Shown piece after piece: positions 17,522 through 26,441 of a DNA stretch of 64,000 bases. The stretch is taken from NCBI GenBank assembly GCA_958295495.1, contig OY282352.1, positions 310,001-374,000 of the forward strand, given 5' to 3'. A program made the position numbers and the translations under genes. A model generated the notes under the pieces. It was not told the DNA's origin, ran no database searches, and saw only the letters and a program-made list of their open reading frames with translations. Origin of the DNA: an uncultured Latescibacterota bacterium (GTDB taxonomy: Bacteria > Latescibacterota > UBA2968 > UBA8231). How positions within the stretch are numbered: position 1 is the first letter of the stretch; every line of letters starts with the position of its first letter.

Positions 17522-19285
17522 ATGGGGGAGCGATTCACTACTAAGAAAATCACTGCCATCTCGTCCAAGAAACTAACCTTTTATATTATTGCCTCCCCCT
17601 TCCTTGGTCAACCCCCGTCGTCCATCGTCGAGGAGACCTCAGAATCCGAGTCAATCTGATTGTCAGAAAAAGAAAAATCGAGATATAGCTTGACGAGGGT
17701 GCCCCCCTTAGTAAACGGTGATCCGGATGAATCGGCTAACAGGCCACCCGTAATTGTTCCCGGAATCTTGCCGGATGACTCATCTCCAACCCAGTTTTTT
17801 GACTTGATTGGGAAGAGTGGGAAGATCAGTATGAATGATCTCTACTTGCTGTCCCGGAGAGCCGATAACGTTGTTGCAGGCTGGGATAACTACATGACGC
17901 TAACTGCCGATTCGATATCGCTGAAACTCCGTGACATTGTATTTGATAGCGGTGGCGGATTTGGCATACTCATAGCTGGCCACTGGAGCAAAATCGATAT
18001 GCAGGATTGCGTATTTCGCAATAATCATCACAGTCTAGCGTGGATTGCGGGCGGTTCACCCATGATTGCGTCCCCGGGGGTCCATATGGATACGCTGAAA
18101 GTGATTAACAACACTTTCTTTGCCGTTAATGGGTATATCTGGTCGGTGAGAGGCTACGACCATCATTCGGTATTCGAGCACAACACCCTAGTTTACACCC
18201 ATGTTAATCCCTTCCTAGCCCACCATGGCTCCAATGTTCACATCAAGAACAATCTGTTCTACTCGGTACATTCCTTGGGTTGGTGGACGAAGTTTGTCCT
18301 GGAAGACCCCGGTTTCTCCAATTGGCCAGATACTACATCCACTAGCCTGATCCACTTTACGGCACGGGATTCTGTCAGCAAGTGGAGCACGGATATTTGG
18401 AACCAGACTATCCCTGGGCCGGAGGTATATATCGATCCGGATCGAGGGGTCACCGCTGAAATGCTGGATCCAACGAGGCGCGTAATAGATGTCCAGAACA
18501 ACGCGTATTTCTGGCCCAAGAAACTGTTTGATTATTACGATACCTATAACGCTAACATCACGCTTACTGATAGCGTCAAGGTCCCCGATGGATCGATACA
18601 GGTACTCCCCAGAAGATTGCATAAGCCGAGGTGGATTACGGAATACACGCAATGGACGTTCGACAATCTGTTCCCAGCAATCGGCGTTCAGTCAACTCTA
18701 GCGGGCAACATGGAGGCAGATCCTATGTTTGATCCGGATATCGAAGGACATGTGGACGCCTTGGTCGAGTATATGGACAAGACCATACATGAACGGCTTG
18801 ATCTGAATTCACGATGGTCCTACGATCCGGGAGGAGAAGGTATCCACTATCCACCTCCGTGGCCTCTGCCAGAGAACTTGGCGTTTTCAAATCCGGCATT
18901 GCAGAATGCCGGTACAGATGGATTCGCGGTGGGGGATTTGAACTGGTTCCCTGAACAGAAAGAGCAGTGGCTGAATCAGAATACGGCAACCGCTATCGAA
19001 CACTTGGAAGGGCAGGTACCAACCGGCTATCGACTTGCGGAAAACTATCCCAATCCGTTTAACCCGTCTACCACCATCGAATTCGAGGTGCCTAAAGCGG
19101 AGTTGGTTACGCTCAAAGTTTACAATACCTTGGGCCAATTAGTGAGTACTTTGGTTAATCAGCATCTTACAGCCGGTGCGTACAAATTCCGTTTCGATGC
19201 TTCTAACTTAAGCAGTGGCATATACTTTTACGCATTAGATGCAGGAGACGTTACGCTGTGGAGGAAAATGATATTTCTCAAGTAG
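17522..19285 (+). pseudogene. T9SS-sorted parallel beta-helix protein with in-frame TGA
   Basis: An ATG at 17522 opens a 45-codon leader that looks like a signal peptide (KK...KKLTFYIIASPFLGQ). It stops at TGA 17657-17659; the same frame then runs open from TTG 17660 to 19285 (541 codons). The body has beta-helix-like turns (FRNNHH, VFEHNTLVYTH, HIKNNLFYS). The C-terminus is a type A T9SS sorting domain (ENYPNPFNPSTTIEFEVP, then VYNTLGQLV, SGIYFYALDA, RKMIFLK). Without the leader the product has no export signal, so a nonsense mutation is the simplest reading. Base use is A/T-richer than the flanking C1 genes. No T9SS machinery gene lies in this window. Confidence 0.65.
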
Positions 19286-22070
19286 CCAGTGTAACTTCTT
19301 GGTGGCATGGGCATGGGAGGACTTCAGAAGCCTATATGCGTAAGAACAGATGTAGGCATGTTGGCTTGCTGGCGGCGTGGCTAGCCGTACTTATCACAAG
19401 TACGGCTAGCGCGCAGTCGGCAATGGTACGTGGGACCATATTGGATGCGGTTACCAGTGAGCCATTACCGTGGGCAAATGTAATCATAGTTGGCACGAGT
19501 ATTGGGGGCGCAAGTGATATAGAGGGCAAATTTGCAATCAGGAACGTCCCGGTTGGATCCTACACTATAAGAGCGACCTATATTGGCTACGAGACACGTG
19601 AGCTTGAAGTAGTGCTGGCGGTTGACCAAGTGCTGGAATTAGAGCTGCTGTTAGATCCGGTGAGCCTTATCGGAGAAGAAATCACTGTTACGGCACAGGC
19701 AAGTGGCCAAACGGAGGCGATAAATCGGCAACTGTCGTCGTTGGCGATTACGAATGTTGTATCTGGTGCACGAATACAGGAGCTCCCCGATGCAAATGCA
19801 GCTGAATCAGTAGCAAGACTTCCCGGTGTGTCGATTATCCGGGAAGGAGGCGAAGGTGCCAAAGTCGTTGTTCGTGGCCTATCGCCGCAGTATAACCAGA
19901 TTGCGATAGACGGTGTTCAACTTCCAGGTAACGTCGTATCTAATGACCCCAATGAGCAAGCGTCATTAGTCGGGGACAGGGCTACCGATCTCAGCATGAT
20001 ATCTTCAAGCATCCTTGGGGGTATTGATGTGGTAAAGGCGATTACTCCGGATATGGATGCTGAGGTTATCGGCGGCGTAGTAAATTTCGGCTTACGGAAA
20101 GCGAAGGCCAGCGACACTGGCCCTGTCTTTGGCCTTACCTCACAAGGAAGTTATAACGATCTAAAAGGAACGTATGCCGACTATAGATTGGTTGGTTCAT
20201 TTGAACATAGAGTCTTCAATCAGCGACTGGGTCTGTTCTTACAGGGCACCACTGAAAAGCGCAATCGGAGTGCTAATCGATTGGGGGCTCATTATGTGCT
20301 AAACGACAAGTCGAACGGGGATGACGGTATTCCCGATTTAACGAGTGTCGACCTAGGTGACGTCTTCAGCGAAAAACAGCGTCACGGTGCGACGCTTGTG
20401 TCAGATTATAATCATGATTTGGGCGAAGTGGGGATTCTCAATTTTTTTAGTACATCGGCGACGGAGTCTTTGCATCGAGGACAGTCATTCGTACATGCCA
20501 TTGACGATATTACTTACTCGGGCGGGCGGTCCAATAATGATTTAATGTCTATCACTAATCTACTCAGTGTACGGCAGGAAGTACCGCTGTTTGATATTGA
20601 CCTGAAGCTCTCCCATACCTATTCGAGGAGCCAGAATCCAGAAGATTTCACACTCATGTTTCTGCAAGAAGACAGGGCAGGATATGCTGGCCAAGGAGAC
20701 TTATCTAAAGCACATCCTTCAGCTATAGCCGCTTTAGGAACACCTGACGCGACAGGCGCTAAGCTGAAAACGATTAATAGCTCGGAAAACATTGCTAGAG
20801 ACAGGTCGCTGGCGGGATCTGTGGGTCTGGAAAGAAGTCTTGTGATCGCTGATGTTCTTACATCTAGGCTCAAGCTTGGCGGCTCTTATCAGTATCGCAA
20901 GCGATCCTACGACATCGATGACAGAGTAGGAGTACATTTCGACCTAGGCGGTAGACAACTATACGCAAGAATATTCGAACAGTATCCCGAATTGGACATG
21001 TACAATGGCGATGTCGTCTTAGCTCTATTCACGAATGATCCATATTCATATCGAAATTTTCTCGCGGGTGACTATTCACTGTCATACCCGATGAATATTG
21101 ATTTCATGGAAGAGATTATAGGAATTGCCATAGCAAGAGATGTAGGCTTCAGAGAGAATGAGTATAGGTCTCTCGGCTTTGATTACGATGGATCAGAGGC
21201 GAGGAGCGCAGCCTATGGGATGCTCACGGTTAATGTAGGAGAGAGGATTACTCTATTGCCCGGGGTACGTTTCCAGAACCTTAGAACAAGCTATACGGGT
21301 AATCGCGGTGTGCAGTTGCCAGATGCTGGCGGTGGGATAGCATTCATTGCTAGGGATACGACCGCAATTAATTCTCAGGGCTTTCTACTTCCTATGGTAC
21401 ATGCGCGATACAAGCCGCTGCGGTGGCTGCAAATTCATTTTGCGTATACCAATACATTAAACTACCCAGACTATAGCGCAATTGTCCCACGGTATGACGT
21501 GTCACTGGCGACGATCATTTACAATAATTATTCGCTAAGGACGGCTTCGTCGGAGAATATCGATCTCGCTGTGTCGATCTATGGAAATGCAGTAGGATTG
21601 TTTACTGTCAATGCTTTTCAAAAACGTATAGAGGACTTGATCTTCCCGTCAACAACATTCCTTAGCGATCTCAGTGTGTATCCGGATCTGCCACAAGACG
21701 GCCAGCAGAATACGCAACTGTATAATTTCAGTACGTTTATTAACAATCCGAACCCGACCGACGTTCGAGGTATTGAAATTGACTGGCAAACGCATCCATG
21801 GTATCTACCTGGTCTCCTGTCTAATCTGGTCTTTAATATCAACTATACGCGAGTGTTTTCGGAAGCAAATTATCCGCGAACGGAATTGGATATATCGTAT
21901 GATGAACTCGGAACGCTGTACAGAACGGTGGTGGATACGTTTTATACGAGCCGCTTATTGCACCAGCCCAATGACATCTTTAATCTAGCAGTCGGATTCG
22001 ATTATCGTGGATTCTCAGCCAGAGTGTCTGCCTTGTACCAAGATAATATTTTCAAGAAACCCGACTTCTG

Positions 22071-22077
22071 GTTGCAA
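22071..22077 (+). repeat. Target-site duplication, left copy (GTTGCAA)
   Basis: Seven bases immediately left of the inserted element, repeated directly at 23246-23252 just beyond its right end. It lies within the TonB receptor coding sequence and contains the palindrome TTGCAA. Confidence 0.85.
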
Positions 22078-22106
22078 CCTAAGTACACGACAGTAATCTA
22101 AGTTGT

Positions 22107-22179
22107 GGTACAGCCCCGATTTAGGTTTATTTGTAATCGCCGAAGATTGCATCTAAATCCTAAACACAGGAGCTGTACC
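22107..22179 (+). promoter_or_regulatory. Long-range RNA hairpin masking the transposase start
   Basis: GGTACAGC (22107-22114) is the reverse complement of GCTGTACC (22172-22179), which sits exactly between the AGGAG ribosome site (22168-22172) and the GTG start (22180). Inside it, TTTAGG (22120-22125) pairs with CCTAAA (22159-22164). An mRNA read into the element from outside would fold this stem and hide the start. A transcript begun within the loop would lack the left arm. This is the arrangement known from IS10 and IS50; here it is read from sequence only. Confidence 0.65.
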
Positions 22180-23244
22180 GTGCTTATTCATACGCTAAAG
22201 AAAGCCCTCACGCAAGGGTCGGTATCCCTCACGCGCCACCGTATCGACCTGATCAGTCGCTTGGTGTGTGCGCTGATTCAAGTGCGTTCGGTCCATATGA
22301 AAAAACTCGCGTGTAGCCTATCGGGGATGGCCCAGATTGACAGTCACTATCGCCGTCTCCAGCGTTTTTTCAGTAGTGCTGTTTCGCCGTCGGTGTTTAC
22401 CCAGTTGATTGTATCCAAGTTAGTTCGCCCCGGCCAACAACAACTCTTAGTTATGGATCGCACCCATTGGCGATTGGGGCGCACCGATCAGAATGTGTTG
22501 TGTGTCGGCTTAGTCTATCAGGGGGTCTCGATTCCGTTGGTATATCAGTCGTTGCAAAAGCCGGGTACCTCCAACACCTCAGAGCGCAAGCGTCTCCTGA
22601 CGAAGGTATTGGCCTACCTTGATCCCCGCGTATGCTGTTTAGTCGCCGATCGCGAGTTTATCGGTCGAGCGTGGTTCGCCTTTTTGCTGGAGCAGCAGGT
22701 CGATTTTGTCATCCGCCTGCGCGGCAATACATCGCTCATACTCAACGACGGTCGGCGGCGCTATGGGGCTACTTTTAATGAACGGATGCCGAGAGGTACG
22801 ACCCGATCCTACCCACAGACCACCCTCTATGACGGCTTGACCCTGAATTTGGTGTGTCACCGCCCCATCCGCGGCGAGCGCATCCTACTCATCACCAACC
22901 GAACTGACCTCAAGCAGGTGCTGGCCGTCTATGGACAACGCTGGGCTATTGAAACGACGTTTGCCTGTTTGAAATCGAGAGGATTTAACCTCGAAGACAC
23001 CCATTTGACCCACCCCCAACGCTTGCACCTACTGCTGGGGCTGCTGGCATGGACGCTGCTATGGGCGCTGTTGGTAGGACGGCGGTTGCATCAGAGAAAA
23101 CCCATCCCCATAAAAAAACATGGACGACGAGCCATAAGCCTCTTTCGAAAAGGATTAGACCAACTCACACAAATCATACACCAAGCACGAGACCAACCTA
23201 AACGCGACCGACAATATCAACACATTTTACTGTCGTGTACTTAG
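22180..23244 (+). CDS. IS4-family DDE transposase
   Basis: A 354-residue transposase. Catalytic residues are visible as Asp in LLVMDRTHWRLG, Asp in CCLVADREFIG and Glu in YGQRWAIETTFACLKSRGF, the last being the Y-(2)-R-(3)-E-(6)-K signature of the IS4 family. An N-terminal helical region (LTRHRIDLISRLVCALIQV) precedes the core, and a basic tail ends in the right terminal repeat. The start is a GTG at 22180 with CAGGAGC upstream. The gene looks intact, so the element may still be active. Confidence 0.92.
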   Translation: MLIHTLKKALTQGSVSLTRHRIDLISRLVCALIQVRSVHMKKLACSLSGMAQIDSHYRRLQRFFSSAVSPSVFTQLIVSKLVRPGQQQLLVMDRTHWRLGRTDQNVLCVGLVYQGVSIPLVYQSLQKPGTSNTSERKRLLTKVLAYLDPRVCCLVADREFIGRAWFAFLLEQQVDFVIRLRGNTSLILNDGRRRYGATFNERMPRGTTRSYPQTTLYDGLTLNLVCHRPIRGERILLITNRTDLKQVLAVYGQRWAIETTFACLKSRGFNLEDTHLTHPQRLHLLLGLLAWTLLWALLVGRRLHQRKPIPIKKHGRRAISLFRKGLDQLTQIIHQARDQPKRDRQYQHILLSCT

Positions 23245-23245
23245 G

Positions 23246-23252
23246 GTTGCAA
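23246..23252 (+). repeat. Target-site duplication, right copy (GTTGCAA)
   Basis: Direct copy of 22071-22077 at the right end of the element; the TonB receptor frame continues immediately after it with CAG CGA ATT. Confidence 0.85.
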
Positions 23253-23640
23253 CAGCGAATTCACTCGGACAAGTATACACGGTGGGATCTCGCGATCAGC
23301 CAGCGGCTTCCGTGGTTTGGAATGCAGGCGTTTTTTAACCTAAATAATATTACAGGCGCGGATGATATTGATCTCAATCAGAAAACTAGCTTTCCGGCGT
23401 TGCAGGAACGTTATGGTATGACGGCGGATATTGGATTGAGAGTGATGCTCTAGTGGCACGATGAGGGTCTTGGCAGATACCTTGCAGACAGCATCAAACC
23501 TAGCGAAAGTCCCACAAGATCGCGTCACCATTAAAAGAAATCGCTGCAATTTGCAAGGTCTTCACCTCTCCTCTCGGTTGCGCAATAGACAGAATTAGTG
23601 GCCGCCGCGACAAGGCCTAAGTCTTCAGGCTTGGGAGGCA

Positions 23641-25848
23641 TCACCTATCTATATTTCGCACCAGTACTCTCATTCTTTTGGCAGAGTAGCTCTGTGCATT
23701 GCCGGAAAAAGTCCAATCGGAGTGTTTATCAGCCCGATTGCCAATGCCGATATCGGCGCGTTCACCCCGACGCCAGTGGTTGATGGCAAATAGCGTCTGT
23801 TCTGTAGTGGCGTTGTGTATCTGCATACTGCCATAGCCGTCGGCGGGATCTATAGGCTGGTCGCCAAAGTCGTAGCTATGCTGAGAGGCATTGGGCACAT
23901 CGGCGGTGTTGGCAGGGGCGTAGTTGTTGGGCCAGAATTCGATGTGGCCTCCTGCTAGGCCGATGCCGTTGTGTACTCCCGTGTTGGACCAGGTGTTCAT
24001 CCGGGCAACGGGTTGTTGGAAGTGGGCTCCCGAGGCCAAGGTGGGCACGCCGATCATTTTGAGGTTATCGGTAAAGGCATCCAGTGAAACGTAGAGAAAG
24101 CGCGTTTCGCCATCACTGCGTTGCAATTCCACAAAATAGGCGATGCGGTCAAAAGGCGCGGTAATCGCAGCGCTATTGTCGACATCGTAGTGAATATCCA
24201 CGCCGAGGTTGGCCAGATCGAGGTCGTACACGAGGCGATAATCTTCCGCTTCAGGCACTTCCATTTCGAGCCGATCGCGTTGGGGTACGGCACCAGCACG
24301 GAATGGGGCAGCGGGTAGGCCGGCGGCGTTAACTAGATTGGGTTCAGCCAGCTTGTGCCAGGCAAAACGCACCGCCACGGGGTGTTCGACACCCGGGGCC
24401 GAAACTACGACCTCATCACCTACAATCTTGGCATTTGCCCTGATAAATCCGCCGTGTTCTCGGTCGATCACTGCAAAGTGATCTGGTGCTGCGCCGTCGC
24501 GTGTTTTCAGGCCGCCGCCGTAATCAAAGCGCAAGTGAATCTTGTCGCCTTGGATCCGCATCGAACGATAGAGCGGACCTGAATAGCTCACCTCTTGGTT
24601 ATAGGTCTTGGCCAGCGCCACCAGTGCCAAGCGTCGCCCGACCTCCTGCTTGTTTTTGGGGTGGATATCATTGGGGTCGCCGACATCGTGGATGATGACC
24701 ATGCCGGTGTGGGGAATTTCCAGCGCGGCCGTTTGCGCTTCCCAGAATTTGGGCAGCACATCAGACGCTTCGTCGCCGTAGGAATAAGGGGCGATCTGCA
24801 CGTAGTAAAACGGAAACTCGCCGCTTGGCCAAAGGCGGCGCCAGCCTCCGATGAGTGCCTTCATTTTCTCGGTATAGCGCATGCCCTCGGTGTGGTTGGA
24901 CTCGCCCTGGTACCAGATAGCGCCGCGCAATGCAAAGGGGACGAGGGGGTGGATCATGGCGTTGTAGAGCACTGTGGGTTGCTGCGGGTCGTTTGGCGGC
25001 AGGAGTTCGGGGGGATAGGTCGGCATTTTCGGTACTGGCTCCTCGCTTTGTCGCGCCGCCCAGGCGGCGTTAAGCCAGGCTTCGACTTCGTCTAATACGC
25101 CTCCTAAACGCTCTTTGTACAGAGCACTGCGGGGATTTTGCAATTGTAGTTGCTCGTAGATATCGCGCACAGCAGGTACTGCGGCAAAACCAGCGGGAGG
25201 GATCCAAGGTTCGATGCGGGTGCCACCCCAAGCGGCCTGAATCAGGCCGATGGGCACGTCGAGTTCGCGCTGCAAGTGGCGACCGAAATAGTAGGTAGTG
25301 GCTGAGAATCCACCCCAGCCGCCCTTGGCGATGGTCTCCGGGGTACAGAGGTGCCAATCGGACTCGATGTCCGTTTGTGGTTCAGCGCTGAGTTTTTTGG
25401 GAATCTGGAAGAGACGGATTTGTGGATGATTGGCTGCGGCGATCTCCGCTTCTGGGTTGAGGCAGAGACTGATGCCCATTTCCATATTCGATTGCCCCGA
25501 GCAGAGCCAGACTTCGCCGACGAGCACGTTTTGCAGTTCAATGCTATTGGTGCCTGTCACCGTCAGCACATGGGGGCCACCGGCTTGGGCTGGTGGCAAT
25601 TCCACCTTCCACTCGCCCTGTGCATTGGCACTGGTAGTGTCGATTTGCCCAAGAAATTCGACGATGACCTGCTCGCTAGGCCCAGCCCAGCCCCAGATAG
25701 GCAGGGGGCTATCGCGCTGCAATACCATGTGATCGCCGAATATCTTGGGCAGACGCACGTCGGCAAAGGTCGGTGGAGCGAGGGCAGACGCGAGGATCAG
25801 GACGATCGGATACAGGGGATTGGGGGGAAGGAAAGATAGAGGTTTTCG
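23641..25848 (-). CDS. Sialate O-acetylesterase-like SGNH hydrolase, secreted
   Basis: A 735-residue exported esterase. After a signal peptide (FLPPNPLYPIVLILASALAP) comes a beta domain beginning VRLPKIFGDHMVLQRDSPLPIWGWA. The SGNH/GDSL core has the nucleophile in GEVWLCSGQSNMEM, then AAWGGTRIEPWIP and AIWYQGESN, with the catalytic D-x-x-H expected in GDPNDIHPKNK. Past the usual end there is an extra C-terminal region of roughly 200 residues (from about LGVDIHYDVDNSAAI) containing NTWSNTGVHNGIG and YGSMQIHN segments that I cannot name. The family removes O-acetyl groups from sialic acid or plant glycans. ATG 25848 is preferred over 25878 because it gives a clean signal peptide. The 187 bases between this stop and the receptor remnant show nothing coding. 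Confidence 0.85.
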   Translation of the reverse strand, partial: RKPLSFLPPNPLYPIVLILASALAPPTFADVRLPKIFGDHMVLQRDSPLPIWGWAGPSEQVIVEFLGQIDTTSANAQGEWKVELPPAQAGGPHVLTVTGTNSIELQNVLVGEVWLCSGQSNMEMGISLCLNPEAEIAAANHPQIRLFQIPKKLSAEPQTDIESDWHLCTPETIAKGGWGGFSATTYYFGRHLQRELDVPIGLIQAAWGGTRIEPWIPPAGFAAVPAVRDIYEQLQLQNPRSALYKERLGGVLDEVEAWLNAAWAARQSEEPVPKMPTYPPELLPPNDPQQPTVLYNAMIHPLVPFALRGAIWYQGESNHTEGMRYTEKMKALIGGWRRLWPSGEFPFYYVQIAPYSYGDEASDVLPKFWEAQTAALEIPHTGMVIIHDVGDPNDIHPKNKQEVGRRLALVALAKTYNQEVSYSGPLYRSMRIQGDKIHLRFDYGGGLKTRDGAAPDHFAVIDREHGGFIRANAKIVGDEVVVSAPGVEHPVAVRFAWHKLAEPNLVNAAGLPAAPFRAGAVPQRDRLEMEVPEAEDYRLVYDLDLANLGVDIHYDVDNSAAITAPFDRIAYFVELQRSDGETRFLYVSLDAFTDNLKMIGVPTLASGAHFQQPVARMNTWSNTGVHNGIGLAGGHIEFWPNNYAPANTADVPNASQHSYDFGDQPIDPADGYGSMQIHNATTEQTLFAINHWRRGERADIGIGNRADKHSDWTFSGNAQSYSAKRMRVLVRNIDR

Positions 25849-25896
25849 CATGAGTTCTGTGCAGTTATAGGAATACATATACTGCCGTTTTCTGGT

Positions 25897-26309
25897 TTAC
25901 TCAAGGGTGTAGGTTATTTCGAGCTTGATGCCGTCAGGGTCGAAGAAGAATGTCGCGTAGTATCCCTCGCCGTACTCTGGACAGTCGCTCGGCGGGTCTT
26001 CGACATCCACGTGCTCTAGGGTCTTGATCACCTCTTCGTAGATTCTTTCGACTTTCTGCCCGTGAATCTACAGAAAAGGCGAGATGGTGCAGTCCCGGCT
26101 TTCCCCTCTCGTGTCGACCCGCTTCCATAGTGTGGCCAATCAACAGGATCATCCCATCCTTCTCGAATCGCAATCTGTCGATTTCTCCCGTCTCTGTCAG
26201 CCGCGGGGGCAATCCTCGGAATCCAAGCTCTTCCTAGCAAGGGCGAGTAGAATCTCGTCGAAGTATCTAGATCGGAGACTGATAACCGGATGTGATGGAT
26301 GGCGGCCAT
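25897..26309 (-). pseudogene. Frameshifted VOC (glyoxalase/bleomycin-resistance) family gene
   Basis: Three frames on the minus strand together make one VOC-fold protein. The first has MAAIHHIRLSVSDLDTSTRF, the second FEKDGMILLIGHT...GLHHLAFSVDSR, and the third VEDPPSDCPEYGEGYY then FFFDPDGIKLEITYTLE before TAA at 25897. The pieces appear in the right order for one vicinal-oxygen-chelate domain, so at least two frameshifts have broken the gene. It cannot make a full protein without them. The 132 bases to the next gene (26310-26441) show no feature. Confidence 0.8.
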
Positions 26310-26441
26310 CTATTCTTAGGTGTTTGTCATTTGATGGTTGGTGCTACTTCAATCCCGCGTGAAGGCTCACTGTCTGCCCTATTAGGTAGCATCATCGAAC
26401 GGGTTTCCGCGAGATGTGGCGGGGTGGTTGATAATTCAGTA

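Larger units (their letters stand above)
22078..23245 (+). mobile_element. IS4-family insertion sequence (1168 bp)
   Basis: Both ends are visible. The left terminal repeat CCTAAGTACACGACAGTAA (22078-22096) is the exact reverse complement of the right end at 23227-23245: 19 of 19 bases. A 7-bp direct repeat GTTGCAA flanks it. It carries one transposase gene whose stop codon lies inside the right repeat. The perfect ends, intact gene and clean reconstruction of the host gene point to a recent insertion. Confidence 0.93.
19336..23453 (+). pseudogene. TonB-dependent receptor split by an insertion sequence
   Basis: Outer-membrane receptor with a signal peptide (RHVGLLAAWLAVLITSTASA), a carboxypeptidase-regulatory-like domain (VRGTILDAVTSEPLPWANV), a plug (GVSIIREGGEGAKVVVRGLSP, IDGVQLPG, GGIDVVKAITPDMDAEVIGG) and a long barrel. 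Coding runs 19336-22077, is broken by the element at 22078-23245, and resumes at 23253 to 23453. Removing the element and one GTTGCAA copy restores FWLQQRIHSDKYTRWDL in frame, ending in NLNNITGADD...RVML. As it stands the N-terminal piece ends VI inside the element and loses the last strands, so it is probably inactive. ATG 19336 lies 50 bases after the T9SS cargo gene; the two likely served one uptake system. Confidence 0.9.

Noticed and set aside
17657..17659. TGA as a selenocysteine codon in the T9SS cargo gene
   Set aside because: No cysteine-like redox context or downstream SECIS-type hairpin was seen; a nonsense mutation beside another broken gene is simpler.
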